Positions 1-12,373 are shown, counted from the first letter of the stretch. The stretch: DNA of 64,000 nucleotides from Paralithodes platypus (GCA_032716605.1 CM064572.1:38990777-39054776), one strand, 5' to 3'. A program made the numbers and translations. The notes: generated from the sequence alone by a model not told the origin.

Positions 1-417
1 TTGTCTCTCCATCCTCTTGTCCGTGTTTTTTTGTTTGTACTCTCCTTTTATCCCACTCCTTCACTTGGGGTTCTGTTGCTCTTCTATACTTAACCCATTG
101 AAGGTTAGGACGCAATATAACAGTATATTCTGGCTATCATTAGACGATTTTATACAGTTTAGGAAGGATCTTTGGGAATTATAGAGATAAAGACTATCTC
201 AAGTAACCCTCTGACTTCCATATACCAGTCCTAATATGAATAAAGTCGTCTAAAAATACCAGAAATAAAATTAAAACAAATATGCGCAGTCGGATCTAGC
301 AAGCATAACGTCTTGACCGTCTCCCTCAAATTGTAGGGTCTGAGTGGTCAGTTTAACTATAAATCTACGTGACACTCCCTCTTCTGTTTACTCTCTATAT
401 GTCACCTAAGGTAGTGT

Positions 418-690
418 TTTTTCTGAACCCCCGTCTCCTTCCTGTTTAGCCCCATTAGTTTTGATATTGTAAAATGTTCATCCCCATTAGTTCGTCAATG
501 TTAAGACCTTTATGCCCATATTGTTTTCCTGACGAGTGATAGCGAGCCTGCATTTTAGAAGGATCAGGCCTTCGGCCGGGACATTATTCTACCGAAAAAT
601 GCACACATATATCTTTAAGGGAGGTCGTGAGGATATTGTTTAAAGCTTGATGGAGGTATAAGGGGGAAAACTAAAAACCTCCCCTCAAAA
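418..690 (+). repeat. Dispersed repeat family DR1, copy 1
   Basis: This is one of at least four copies in the window (others near 20800-21110 on the minus strand, 27138-27410 and 53925-54195). The copies share an ordered set of blocks: GTTTAGCCCCATTAG, GATAGCGAGCCTG, a palindromic GGCCTTCGGCCGGGAC block, CGAAAAATG and AAGCTTGATGGAGGT. There is no coding capacity. The two ends are only weakly inverted relative to each other, so the class (non-autonomous DNA element or other) is unresolved. Confidence 0.7.
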
Positions 691-865
691 CTTGAGGTAA
701 GAATGCAGACGTAATGTTTTCTTACAGAAGTTGGAATGGCCGGGATCATTTTGTTCGACCTGACACGAGAAGGCCATTAATTTTATATCACGTTTTTTTC
801 CCCCTCTATAATTGTCTGGCACTAATTTGGGTAATTTGTCACTTATCTGAGTGTTTCGTGGATGT

Positions 866-1005
866 TTTTTATTATTATGTGTTATATCCCACCATGGAGG
901 TTTTTATTATTATGTGTTATATCCCACCATGGAGGTTTTTATTATTATGTGTTATATCCCACCATTGAGGTTTTTATTATTATGTGTTATATCCCACCAT
1001 GGAGG
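866..1005 (+). repeat. 35-bp tandem repeat, 4 units
   Basis: Four adjacent 35-bp units (866-900, 901-935, 936-970, 971-1005) run from TTTTTATTATTATGTG to CCACCATGGAGG. They are identical except for one change (CATTGAGG) in the third unit. The open frames across it are produced by the repeat and are not genes. Confidence 0.95.
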
Positions 1006-1371
1006 TTTCTTGATAACCTCCTAAAAAGGACAAACTACAATTTGTTGTTTCTTTATACCTTTTTACTGATTTTCATTGTTTGTGTCTATAATGTTATGTA
1101 TTTTACTTTTATAATGAAATATGTTTAAGTCGCACTAATAATAGTAATATGTTAATGTCCATTAATGATAAACATATTAATAATAATGAGAATTAATAGC
1201 ACATTCATTATTATTTGTAGATTAAAGGGAAAAGTGTAAAACGCTTTGAGAGTGGTTAAAATGAGAAACCAGAAATTTCGAAAAAAAAAATAACTTTCAT
1301 TCATGGGTTACCTGCGATTATAGACCATTCATTAAAATTACGCCATAAATCGTTAAGCCTAACCTCTTGAT

Positions 1372-1530
1372 CTCAAATTAGACTAGAGCAAATAGGCTGT
1401 AGATTTCCACACCTATTCCCAGACTGACTTTCCCAAAAGGTAGAAATATTAGTTTGATTACTCTGGTCGTGCTTATGAGTTATAGAGGTTACTAGTTAAG
1501 AATTATGGCCTACCTAAAATCACTGTACTA
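1372..1530 (+). repeat. Relic of the TA-flanked MITE family
   Basis: It shares internal blocks (GACTAGAGCAAATAGG, TTTCCACACCTATTCCC, GAGTTATAGAGGTTA) with the better preserved copies at 26811-27013 and 42588-42801. The terminal inverted repeats are too decayed to place the ends exactly. Confidence 0.55.
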
Positions 1531-1715
1531 TAGTGTACATTACAGCCAATAAATTCAGTCCTACATTTCTTATACTATCCAATTTCCAAATATAAACAGT
1601 GGACTCACTCAATATAAGCACAATTATTTGTTTATTATTGATTTATATGTTTTTGGTTGTGTGTTTGTATGTATCACAAATTAAGTGTATACACAATTTT
1701 GTTTTATTTAAGCTT

Positions 1716-1816
1716 TTAACCCTCTGAAGATCGATGACACACTTCGGTCAGTTTTCTGGAAATTAATAGACGGTTTCATTCAGATTAGGAATGGTATTAG
1801 GAAGTCAGAGGGTTGA
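1716..1816 (+). repeat. Short TTAA-bounded repeat with terminal inverted repeats
   Basis: It begins TTAACCCTCTGA and ends TCAGAGGGTTGA, which is the inverted complement apart from one base in the TTAA. The length is about 101 bp with no ORF. The TTAA plus CCC end recalls piggyBac-type non-autonomous elements. Related ends occur at 47295-47397 and 54409-54526. Confidence 0.5.
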
Positions 1817-1819
1817 TTG

Positions 1820-2194
1820 AAATAGCCTGTACCCCTTTATTTCCTGCAGATCCTCCCTAAGCTGTATACAATCGTCCAATGATAGCCAAAATAAACTGCT
1901 AAAACATGTCACATCCTCAAGTGAGAAAACAACATAAATACCTATGCTGTGGTGTGAGTGATCGTACATTATTACATAGCCACAACAGCGTCGGTGCAAA
2001 GAGTGATTTAGTAAACACAATTCCATTGTGACAAACTGCCCACTGGAAATCGGGAACAAATTGCTCTGACAATACAAAGAAGGCTCAGCACGTGTGAATT
2101 TGATTGTTGTGTTTATGAAGAGACAAACGCAAAACTGCATGTAACAAAACAAAAATAACATTAATAAATAAATATAATATAATAACACAAACAG

Positions 2195-2205
<11 letters not shown>
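1820..2205. other. Unassigned A/T-rich DNA
   Basis: The first ~100 bases resemble the interior of the short TTAA-type repeats (for example, AGACGATTTTATACAGTTTAGGAAGG near 145 in inverted form). The remainder shows no gene or recognisable element. Confidence 0.3.
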
Positions 2206-2252
<47 letters not shown>

Positions 2253-2254
2253 GC

Positions 2255-2290
<36 letters not shown>
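2199..2290. repeat. (TA)n microsatellite at the 3' end of PLE copy A
   Basis: This is an almost pure TA tract interrupted by a few G and C bases. It directly abuts the 3' end of the minus-strand Penelope-like copy that starts at 2291. Confidence 0.9.
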
Positions 2291-2291
<1 letters not shown>

Positions 2292-2605
2292 GTTATGAGT
2301 ACTTCAGCAGTAGATTTTGGGCATTTAATCCTCCATATCTAAAGGAAAAGAATTGACAGGGCGCCAGGCAACATCTTTATTTTTCAAATTTTCGGCTAAC
2401 CTTAAGCCATCATCAGGAACAACATTCCCTAAAAATAAGTGATATACTATTAGAACAACGCAATTTGTAAAAAATGGGGTAATGATTATCGAATCTATAA
2501 AAGGTTAAACTTACTAAATATAAACAATCCTATATTAATGTCTCACTATATATAAAATTAAAATTCATACACTAACCATGTAAAACCAGTGAACATACCG
2601 AAAAG
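2291..2605 (-). repeat. Terminal repeat (pLTR) of PLE copy A
   Basis: This is the inverted equivalent of the repeats at 5544-5864 and 8824-9144. It contains the same TATATATAGTGAGACATTAA, ATAATCATTACCC and GCCTGGCGCCCTGTCAA blocks and ends at the (TA)n tract. Confidence 0.9.
2390..2416 (-). ncRNA. Hammerhead-like core in pLTR of copy A
   Basis: On the minus strand it reads CTGATGA, then U, a 4-bp stem GGCU/AGCC with a 7-nt loop, then GAAA. This order (CUGANGA, stem II, GAAA) is that of the hammerhead ribozyme core, reported in Penelope-like terminal repeats. The extra U before stem II and the lack of an obvious stem I make ribozyme activity uncertain. Confidence 0.45.
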
Positions 2606-3180
2606 CAAAATAAAGACCATCACAATTGAACCATAACACATATTTTAACCTTTGAATACAAACATTGTTTCCATAAATTCAAAACAAAGTCACAACACAG
2701 GCTAATACCATACAACGGATCAAGAAACGATCTCCCAATTTATCTAACACCATTGATTTATCAGTAAGGAAACTATATAATAATATTTCGATAACTAGCA
2801 ATTAACTTACATAACCCCTGACCAAAAATCCAACCACAAATAATACTCTTAGTCAAAAACATGAAAACACTAATAAACTAAGCCTAAATCAATCTTATAT
2901 ATCATAGCAATACGAGACTGAAATTCAACCCAATCTAGAGATTTAACACATCACTCCCAATGACAAAAGCAAAAATATTTATGTTTAAACCCATCATTAT
3001 ACTTGACTTACCCAGAAAAGAGTTCTCATCAGCACCAGGAACAAGAGAGAACTGAGGAACCTGAACCGAGAAGCGGCTAAAATAAACTCCCATGAACAAT
3101 TTCCCAAACAAATGAACCACTAACCATGTTGAACAAACCCTTGAAATTTGACCAAACATATATCTATGAACCACTATTTG

Positions 3181-5536
3181 CAAGATTGATTTCAGGATTC
3201 AGTTTACTAAGTAACAACTCCCCACCAATCAATGCATCAGACTGGCTACCAAACCTAGAGACTATCTCAAAATCACCCACACTAAAGAGATGATCCTCTT
3301 CACGCGAATGATTTCGAATAGCCGAAAACGCCATAGCCTGTAAAAACTTTCCCGATCGGTAGCTCCTACCCAGGTGTTCAAATATCCTAATTTTGAAGGA
3401 ACGACTAGTGCATCCCAAATACCTAGCCTCACAGCTAGGACAAGTAAATTTGTATACAATATTTGAACACAGAAAGTCAGGCACGCGATCTTTGAAGCTA
3501 AAAAATGACCCAATTCTAAACTTATTGGTGAAAACAAATCTAAAGCTCACAGCAGGAAAACTATTTTTCAGAACATTTAGTGCAATTTTACGAAATTCAT
3601 TGCTGATAGATCCATAGTAAGGCATTTTAACATAAATATTCTTCTTTCTTACATCAATATTTGATTTGAACACCCTGAGCTTGTTTTACATACAAAAAAA
3701 TGTTCTAAGTATACCATTGAATATATCTTCCTTATAGGTTTTAAGCATAAAATATTTCCTTAATTTTTCAATTTCAACATGTAGCGAAACATAGCTGGAG
3801 CAAACAGCATAGGCTCTTTCTAATAGTGTCTTTATTGAATAATCTTAAAAATCTTAGGGCAGTAGCTAAGCCAGTTTAAACCTAATCCTGTATGAGTGGG
3901 CTTTCTATAAACCTCAGTAGCTAATCCCTGATCTGTCTTTATCACTTTAACATCCAAAAATGCTAGTGACCCATTCACTTCATTATCACATGTAAATTTA
4001 ATATTTTGATGTTGCTTGTTCATATATTCAAAAAAACTTATATTATCTTCTACATCTCGAAATATTAAAAATGTATCATCCACATATCTCCTATAAAATA
4101 TAGGTTTGAATGATAGGGGACACTACTCAAGCCACTGAACCTCTTTATTGCATAAAAATGAACCCGCAAACAATGGACCTAGACTTGACCCCATTGAAAC
4201 TCCATCAATTTGACTATACAATACTTTGTTAAACAAAAAACAAGATTCTGTAGTTACAAACAAGAACAATTTCTTAACTATATCCTTACTAATATTGAAA
4301 AAGTTGTTAGAATCATATTCACCCAAAATAATCTCTAAAGTCTCACTCAGAGGAACGTTTGTGAAAAGTGACTCTACATCATAACTGGCAAGAACAAAAT
4401 GTTTAGGCAACACAAGATTTGAAATTTCCCTCACAAAACTACTAGAATTGAGTACTGTATATTCATTAGTTGTAAGAGGAGCAAACTATGGGTTGAAGAA
4501 ATTTTGCTAAATTATACCCCGCTGTCTTTATAGATGAAACAATTGGCCTGAGTGGAATTCCTGGTTTATGCACCTTTAGTAACCCATATACTACTCCCGG
4601 AGCTGAGCCAGACGCATATAAGAAGTTGAAGCTGTCAATACCTATCCTGTCCTTAATAGATCGTAGAATCCTATTTAATTTATCCTCACCTCTGATAATT
4701 ACATCAAACAATTCACCTTTTATTAGTTTAAATCTGTTTCGGTCACTCAGAATAGTTTCCATTTTTTGCAAATAATCAACTTTATCCATAATAACAACTC
4801 CCTTACCCTTATCCGGTTTGACAATGACAATTGAACTATCCTTACCCAAATCCCTAAGCAAATCCAAGTCCTCTTTCCTAAACACAGATGATTCCACATT
4901 TTGATATTCCCGTACTGCCAATCTATAGTTATTATTGCCAAATTCCCTAAGTTTGTTAATTACACCATCACTGTCCATCCCATTTCTCAACAACCCCGTT
5001 TTGACACACTCTTGAACTGTATTACACAATGTTTCCACTGAAACAAAATGACTCAACCAATCCTTCTTATAAAAAGGAATACAAAAATCCAGACCCAGCA
5101 TTAAAACTTTCTTTTCTCTTGATGAAAGTCGTCTGCTCGACTCATTGAAGATACAGCCCTCATTGTATTTAGTTTGCTGAATAGAAAGAGACTTGAGCTT
5201 ATTATCATGACGGATCTTTACCTTTTCAGAGATTGCCTTCGAATGTTCAATGATTTTATATAAGAATGTCCAATAATCGAAAAAGGAGACTTGAGACTTA
5301 AATAATGACTTATAGTTGGCTAGTTTTTCTAAGGAAAATTTAAATGTCTTTTTCTGTTGTTTAATCTCGCGATCCAAAAGGACAAACTGCCATTCTTTAT
5401 AGGTATTGCATCTAAGAAACTCTTTACTGTAAACCTTAAACTGAACAAACTTAGGAACGGTTTCATGCTCCTTACAAAATTGCAAAAAAGTTAAATCTAG
5501 TTTTAGTTTTTCTACATTCAGGTGTAGTTTTTCCAC
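3181..5536 (-). pseudogene. PLE reverse transcriptase / GIY-YIG endonuclease, copy A, broken
   Basis: The coding region is split into four open segments (5536-4466, 4434-4123, 4083-3832, 3673-3164). The first holds the N-terminal region, IVKPDKGKGVVIMDK and KVHKPGIPLRPIVSS. The second holds the catalytic ASYDVESLFTN and MGSSLGP motifs. The third begins at the YVDD box (here read from the MDD). The last holds the GIY-YIG region with CPSCEARYLGCTSRSF. A TAG after VQWLE (minus strand, near 4123) is identical to the one in copy C and absent from copy B. A one-base loss near 3840 and further small lesions break the frame. It cannot make a complete enzyme. Confidence 0.92.
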
Positions 5537-5543
5537 ATTCCTG

Positions 5544-5864
5544 TGCTTTTCGGTATCTTCACTGGTTTTACATGGTTAGTGTATGAATTTTAATTTTATA
5601 TATAGTGAGACATTAATATAGGATTGTTTATATTTAGTAAGTTTAACCTTTTATAGATTCGATAATCATTACCCTATTTTTTACAAATTGCGTTGTTCTA
5701 ATAGTATATTACTTATTTTTAGGGAATGTTGTTCCTGATGATGGCTTAAGGTTAGCCGAAAATTTGAAAAATAAAGATGTTGCCTGGCGCCCTGTCAATT
5801 CTTTTCCTTTTGATATGGAGGTTTAAGTGCCCAAAATCTACTGCTGAAGTACTCATAACTAGAT
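5544..5864 (+). repeat. pLTR between PLE copies A and B
   Basis: This ~320-bp terminal repeat runs from GCTTTTCGGTATCTTCAC to GTACTCATAACTAGATATGG. It is nearly identical to 8824-9144 and, inverted, to 2291-2605. It sits at the head-to-head junction and serves both as the 5' repeat of copy B and as the partner of copy A. It may hold the element's promoter, but no promoter motif can be shown here. Confidence 0.9.
5735..5761 (+). ncRNA. Hammerhead-like core in the first plus-strand pLTR
   Basis: CTGATGA (5735-5741) is followed by U, a GGCU/AGCC stem-loop and GAAA (5758-5761). A small AUUU/AAAU hairpin follows directly and could act as stem III. The motif is identical in all four family-1 pLTRs. 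Self-cleavage is inferred from the motif only. Confidence 0.45.
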
Positions 5865-8267
5865 ATGGACGAACGACGCTCTCGGCCTACAGGAATGTGG
5901 GGAAAACTACACCTGAATGTAGAAAAACTAAAACTAGATTTAACTTTTTTGCAATTTTGTAAGGAGCATGAAACTGTTCCTAAGTTTGTTCAGTTTAAGG
6001 TTTACAGTAAAGAGTTTCTTAGATGCAATACCTATAAAGAATGGCAGTTTGTCCTTTTGGATCGCGAGATTAAACAACAGAAAAAGAAATTTAAATTTTC
6101 CTTAGAAAAACTAGCCAACTATAAGTCATTATTTAAGTCTCGAGTCTCCTTTTTCGATTATTGGACATTCTTATATAAAATCATTGAACATTCGAAGGCA
6201 ATCTCTGAAAAGGTAAAGATCCGTCATGATAATAAGCTCAAGTGTCTTGGTATTCAGCAAACTAAATACAATGAGGGCTGTATCTTCAATGAGTCGAGCA
6301 GACGACTTTCATGAAGAGAAAAGAAAGTTTTAATGCTGGGTCTGGATTTTTGTATTCCTTTTTATAAGAAGGATTGGTTGAGTCATTTTGTTTCAGTGGA
6401 AAAATTGTGTAATACAGTTCAAGAGTGTGTCAAAACGGGGTTGTTGAGAAATGGGATGGACAGTGATGGTGTAATTAACAAACTTAGGGAATTTGGCAAT
6501 AATAACTATAGATTGGCAGTACGGGAATATCAAAATGTGGAATCATCTGTGTTTAGGAAAGAGGACTTGGATTTGCTTAGGGATTTGGGTAAGGATAGTT
6601 CAATTGTCATTGTCAAACCGGATAAGGGTAAGGGAGTTGTTATTATGGATAAAGTTGATTATTTGCAAAAAATGGAAACTATTCTGAGTGACCGAAACAG
6701 ATTTAAACTAATAAAAGGTGAATTGTTTGATGTAATTATTAGAGGTGAGGATAAATTAAATAGGATTCTACGATCTATTAAGGACAGGATAGGTATTGAC
6801 AGCTTCAACTTCTTATATGCGTCTGGCTCAGCTCCGGGAGTAGTATATGGGTTACCAAAGGTGCATAAACCAGGAATTCCACTCAGGCCAATTGTTTCAT
6901 CTATAAAGACAGCGGGGTATAATTTAGCAAAATTTCTTCAACCCATAGTTGCTTCTCTTACAACTAATGAATATACAGTACTCAATTCTAGTAGTTTTGT
7001 GAGGGAAATTTCAAATCTTGTGTTGCCTAAACATTTTGTTCTTGCCAGTTATGATGTAGAGTCACTTTTCACAAACGTTCCTCTGAGTGAGACTTTAGAG
7101 ATTATTTTGGGTGAATATGATTCTAACAACTTTTTCAATATTAGTAAGGATATAGTTAAGAAATTGTTCTTGTTTGTAACTACAGAATCTTGTTTTTTGT
7201 TTAACAAAGTATTGTATAGTCAAATTGATGGAGTTTCAATGGGGTCAAGTCTAGGTCCATTGTTTGCGGGTTCATTTTTATGCAATAAAGAGGTTCAGTG
7301 GCTTGATGAGTGTCCCCTATCATTCAAACCTATATTTTATAGGAGATATGTGGATGATAAATTTTTAATATTTCGAGATGTAGAAGATAATATAAGTTTT
7401 TTTGAATATATGAACAAGCAACGTCAAAATATTAAATTTGCATGTGATAATGAAGTGAATGGGTCACTAGCATTTTTGGATGTTAAAGTGATAAAGACAG
7501 ATCAGGGATTAGCTACTGAGGTTTATAGAAAGCCCACTCATACAGGATTAGGTTTAAACTGGCTTAGCTACTGCCCTAAGATTTTTAAGATTAATTCAAT
7601 AAAGACACTATTAGAAAGAGCCTATGCTGTTTGCTCCAGCTATGTTTCGCTACATGTTGAAATTGAAAAATTAAGGAAATATTTTATGCTTAATAACTAT
7701 AAGGAAGATATATTCAATGGTATACTTAGACATTTTTTGTATGTAAAACAAGCTCAGGGTGTTCAATCAAATTTTGATGTAAAAAAGAAGATAATTTATG
7801 TTAAAATGCCTTACTATAGATCTATCCGCAATGAATTTCGTAAAATTGCACTAAATGTTCTGAAAAATATTTTTCCTGCTGTGAGCTTTAGATTTGTTTT
7901 CACCAATAAGTTTAGAATTGGGTCATTTTTTAGCTTCAAAGATCGCGTGCCTGACTTTCTGTGTTCAAATATTGTATAAAAATTTACTTGTCCTAGCTGT
8001 GAGGCTAGGTATTTGGGATGCACTAGTCGTTCCTTCAAAATTAGGATATTTGAACACCTGGGTAGGAGCTACCGATCGGGAAAGTTTTTACAGGCTATGG
8101 CGTTTTCGGCTATTCGAAATCATTCGCGTGAAGAGGATCATCTCTTTAGTGTGGGTGATTTTGAGATAGTCTCTAGGTTGGGTAGCCAGTCTGATGCATT
8201 GATTGGTGAGAAGTTGTTAATTAGTAAACTGAATCCTGAAATCAATCTTGCAAATAGTGGTTCATAG
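5865..8267 (+). pseudogene. PLE reverse transcriptase / GIY-YIG endonuclease, copy B (full length, two stop codons)
   Basis: One frame of 801 codons is interrupted only by TGA at 6312-6314 and TAA at 7977-7979. The sister copies have TCA and TAC at those places, so both are point mutations. Domains by codon are: a lysine-rich N-terminal region (1-150); RT with VKPDKGKGVVIMDK (~250), GLPKVHKPGIPLRPI (~330), ASYDVESLFTN (~395, catalytic Asp), MGSSLGP (~460) and RRYVDD (~493, catalytic Asp pair); and a GIY-YIG endonuclease near 700-745 (VYKFTCPSC, YLGCTSRS, RIFEHLG). The endonuclease would nick target DNA and the RT would copy the element RNA. The length fits EN-containing Penelope elements. The start at 5865 is the first Met after the pLTR. 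Confidence 0.93.
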
Positions 8268-8823
8268 ATATATGTTTGGTCAAATTTCAAGGGTTTGTTC
8301 AACATGGTTAGTGGTTCATTTGTTTGGGAAATTGTTTCATGGGAGTTTATTTTAGCCGCTTCTCGGTTCAGGTTCCTCAGTTCTCTCTTGTTCCTGGTGC
8401 TGATGAGAACTCTTTTCTGGGTAAGTCAAGTATAATGATGGGTTTAAACATAAATATTTTTGCTTTTGTCATTGGGAGTGATGTGTTAAATCTCTAGATT
8501 GGGTTGAATTTCAGTCTCGTATTGCTATGATATATAAGATTGATTTAGGCTTAGTTTATTAGTGTTTTCATGTTTTTGACTAAGAGTATTATTTGTGTTT
8601 GGATTTTTGGTCAGGGGTTATGTAAGTTAATTGCTAGTTATCGAAATATTATATATAGTTTCCTTACTGATAAATCAATGGTGTTAGATAAATTGGGAGA
8701 TCGTTTCTTGATCCGTTGTATGGTATTAGCCTGTGTTGTGACTTTGTTTTGAATTTATGGAAACAATGTTTGTATTCAAAGGTTAAAATATGTGTTATGG
8801 TTCAATTGTGATGGTCTTTATTT
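8268..8823 (+). other. 3' noncoding region of PLE copy B
   Basis: This A/T-rich stretch lies between the endonuclease stop and the next pLTR. It is repeated nearly base for base after copy C (11545-12111) and inverted in copy A (about 2606-3180). The small open frames in it are chance reading frames. Confidence 0.8.
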
Positions 8824-9144
8824 TGCTTTTCGGTACCTTCACTGGTTTTACATGGTTAGTGTATGAATTTTAATTTTATATATAGTGAGACATTAATATA
8901 GGATTGTTTATATTTAGTAAGTTTAACCTTTTATAGATTCGATAATCATTACCCTATTTTTTACAAATTGCGTTGTTCTAATAGTATATTACTTATTTTT
9001 AGGGAATGTTGTTCCTGATGATGGCTTAAGGTTAGCCGAAAATTTGAAAAATAAAGATGTTGCCTGGCGCCCTGTCAATTCTTTTCCTTTTGATATGGAG
9101 GTTTAAGTGCCCAAAATCTACTGCTGAAGTACTCATAACTAGAT
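8824..9144 (+). repeat. pLTR between PLE copies B and C
   Basis: It lies exactly one 3280-bp period after the first plus-strand pLTR and is nearly identical to it. One pLTR separates two tandem units, as is typical of tandem Penelope arrangements. Confidence 0.92.
9015..9041 (+). ncRNA. Hammerhead-like core in the second plus-strand pLTR
   Basis: This is the same CTGATGA, stem-loop, GAAA series as at 5735-5761, displaced by exactly 3280 bp. Confidence 0.45.
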
Positions 9145-11544
9145 ATGGACGAACGACGCTCTCGGCCTACAGGAATGTGGGGAAAACTACACCTGAATGT
9201 AGAAAAACTAAAACTAGATTTAACTTTTTTGCAATTTTGTAAGGAGCATGAAACCGTTCCTAAGTTTGTTCAGTTTAAGGTTTACAGTAAAGAGTTTCTT
9301 AGATGCAATACCTATAAAGAATGGCAGTTTGTCCTTTTGGATCGCGAGATTAAACAGAAAGAAATTGAAATTTTCCCTAGAAAAACTAGCCAACTATAAG
9401 TCATTATTTAAGTCCCAAGTCTCCTTTTTCGATTATTGGACATTCTTATATAAAATCATTGAACATTCGAAGGCAATCTCTGAAAAGGTAAGATCCGTCA
9501 TGATAATAAGCTCAAGTGTCTTGGTATTCAGCAAACTAAATACAATGAGGGCTGCCCGTATCTTCAATGAGTCGAGCAGACGACTTTCATCAAGAGAAAA
9601 GAAAGTTTTAATGCTGGGTCTGGATTTTTGTATTCCTTTTTATAAGAAGGATTGGTTGTGTCATTTTGTTTCCGTGGAAAAATTGTGTAATACAGTTCAA
9701 GAGTGTGTCAAAACGGGGTTGTTGAGAAATGGGATGGACAGTGATGGTGTAATTAACAAACTTAGGGAATTTGGCAATAATAACTATAGATTGGCAGTAC
9801 GGGAATATCAAAATGTGGAATCATCTGTGTTAGGCAAGAGGACTTGGATTTGCTTAGGGATTTGGGTAAGGATAGTTCAATTGTCATTGTCAAACCGGAT
9901 AAGGGTAAGGGAGTTGTTATTATGGATAAAGTTGATTATTTGCAAAAAATGGAAACTATTCTGAGTGACCGAAACAGATTTAAACTAATAAAAGGTGAAT
10001 TGTTTGATGTAATTATCAGAGGTGAGGATAAATTAAATAGGATTCTACGATCTATTAAGGACAGGATAGGTATTGACAGCTTCAACTTCTTATATGCGTC
10101 TGGCTCAGCTCCGGGAGTAGTATATGGGTTACCAAAGGTGCATAAACCAGGAATTCCACTCAGGCCAATTGTTTCATCTATAAAGACAGCGGGGTATAAT
10201 TTAGCAAAATTTCTTCAACCCATAGTTGCTTCTCTTACAACTAATGAATATACAGTACTCAATTCTAGTAGTTTTGTGAGGGAAATTTCAAATCTTGTGT
10301 TGCCTAAACATTTTGTTCTTGCCAGTTATGATGTAGAGTCACTTTTCACAAACGTTCCTCTGAGTGAGACTTTAGAGATTATTTTGGGTGAATATGATTC
10401 TAACAACTTTTTCAATATTAGTAAGGATATAGTTAAGAAATTGTTCTTGTTTGTAACTACAGAATCTTGTTTTTTGTTTAACAAAGTATTGTATAGTCAA
10501 ATTGATGGAGTTTCAATGGGGTCAAGTCTAGGTCCATTGTTTGCGGGTTCATTTTTATGCAATAAAGAGGTTCAGTGGCTTGAGTAGTGTCCCCTATCAT
10601 TCAAACCTATATTTTATAGGAGATATGTGGATGATACATTTTTAATATTTCGAGATGTAGAAGATAATATAAGTTTTTTTGAATATATGAACAAGCAACA
10701 TCAAAATATTAAATTTACATGTGATAATGAAGTGAATGGGTCACTAGCATTTTTGGATGTTAAAGTGATAAAGACAGATCAGGGATTAGCTACTGAGGTT
10801 TATAGAAAGCCCACTCATACAGGATTAGGTTTAAACTGGCTTAGCTACTGCCCTTAGATTTTTTAGATTAATTCAATAAAGACACTATTAGAAAGAGCCT
10901 ATGCTGTTTGCTCCAGCTATGTTTCGCTACATGTTGAAATTGAAAAATTAAGGAAATATTTTATGCTTAATAACTATAAGGAAGATATATTCAATGGTAT
11001 ACTTAGACATTTTTTGTATGTAAAACAAGCTCAGGGTGTTCAATCAAATTTTGATGTAAAAAAGAAGATAATTTATGTTAAAATGCCTTACTATGGATCT
11101 ATCAGCAATGAATTTCGTAAAATTGCACTAAATGTTCTGAAAAATAGTTTTCCTGCTGTGAGCTTTAGATTTGTTTTCACCAATAAGTTTAGAATTGGGT
11201 CATTTTTTAGCTTCAAAGATCGCGTTCCTGACTTTCTGTGTTCAAATATTGTATACAAATTTACTTGTCCTAGCTGTGAGGCTAGGTATTTGGGATGCAC
11301 TAGTCGTTCCTTCAAAATTAGGATATTTGAACACCTGGGTAGGAGCTACCGATCGGGAAAGTTTTTACAGGCTATGGCGTTTTCGGCTATTCGAAATCAT
11401 TCGCGTGAAGAGGATCATCTCTTTAGTGTGGGTGATTTTGAGATAGTCTCTAGGTTGGGTAGCCAGTCTGATGCATTGATTGGTGAGAAGTTGTTAATTA
11501 GTAAACTGAATCCTGAAATCAATCTTGCAAATAGTGGTTCATAG
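9145..11544 (+). pseudogene. PLE reverse transcriptase / GIY-YIG endonuclease, copy C, broken
   Basis: It is collinear with copy B but frameshifted near 9355 (KQKEIE in place of the QQKKKFK region), near 9490 and near 9835. Stop codons lie at 10585-10587 and 10855-10857. The catalytic blocks remain readable: ASYDVESLF, MGSSLGP, the DD of YVDD at ~10627, and an intact C-terminal frame 10963-11544 covering the GIY-YIG domain. The TAG after VQWLE and several residues (TFLIF, KQHQNIKFTCD) match copy A rather than copy B. Confidence 0.92.
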
Positions 11545-12111
11545 ATATATGTTTGGTCAAATTTCAATGGTTTGTTTAACATGGTTAGTGGTTCATTTGT
11601 TTGGGAAATTGTTTCATGGGAGTTTATTTTAGCCGCTTCTCGGTTCAGGTTCCTCAGTTCTCTCTTGTTCCTGGTGCTGATGAGAACTCTTTTCTGGGTA
11701 AGTCAAGTATAATGATGGGTTTAAACATAAATATTTTTGCTTTTGTCATTGGGAGTGATGTGTTTTTTGTGTTAAATCTCTAGATTGGGTTGAATTTCAG
11801 TCTCGTATTGCTATGATATATAAGATTGATTTAGGCTTAGTTTATTAGTGTTTTCATGTTTTTGACTAAGAGTATTATTTGTGTTTGGATTTTTGGTCAG
11901 GGGTTATGTAAGTTAATTGCTAGTTATCGAATATATTTTTATAGTATCCTTACTGATAAATCAATGGTGTTAGATAAATTGGGAGATCGTTTCTTGATCC
12001 GTTGTATGGTATTAGCCTGTGTTGTGACTTTGTTTTGAATTTATGGAAACAATGTTTGTATTCAAAGGTTAAAATATGTGTTATGGTTCAATTGTGATGG
12101 TCTTTATTTTG

Positions 12112-12373
12112 CTTTTCGGTACCTTCACTGGTTTTACATGGTTAGTGTATGAATTTTAATTTTATATATAGTGAGACATTAATATAGGATTGTTTATATT
12201 TAGTAAGTTTAACCTTTTATAGATTCGATAATCATTACCCTATTTTTTACAAATTGCGTTGTTCTAATAGTATATTACTTATTTTTAGGGAATGTTGTTC
12301 CTGATGATGGCTTAAGGTTAGCCGAAAATTTGAAAAATAAAGATGTTGCCTGGCGCCCTGTCAACTCTTTTTC

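Larger units (their letters stand above)
2291..5543 (-). mobile_element. Penelope-like element, family 1, copy A (inverted member of the array)
   Basis: This minus-strand copy runs from its 5' side at ~5543 to its 3' terminal repeat at 2291. It has the same parts as copies B and C: an N-terminal region, an RT, a GIY-YIG endonuclease, a ~550-bp 3' noncoding part and a pLTR. Its 5' end lacks the first ~10 codons and is joined head to head to a plus-strand pLTR at ~5543/5544. Families of this kind are reverse-transcribed retroelements with an unusual RT related to telomerase. Confidence 0.93.

Noticed and set aside
1805..2188. 127-aa minus-strand ORF
   Set aside because: No family features, overlapped by short dispersed repeats and ending at (TA)n. 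Not supported as a gene.
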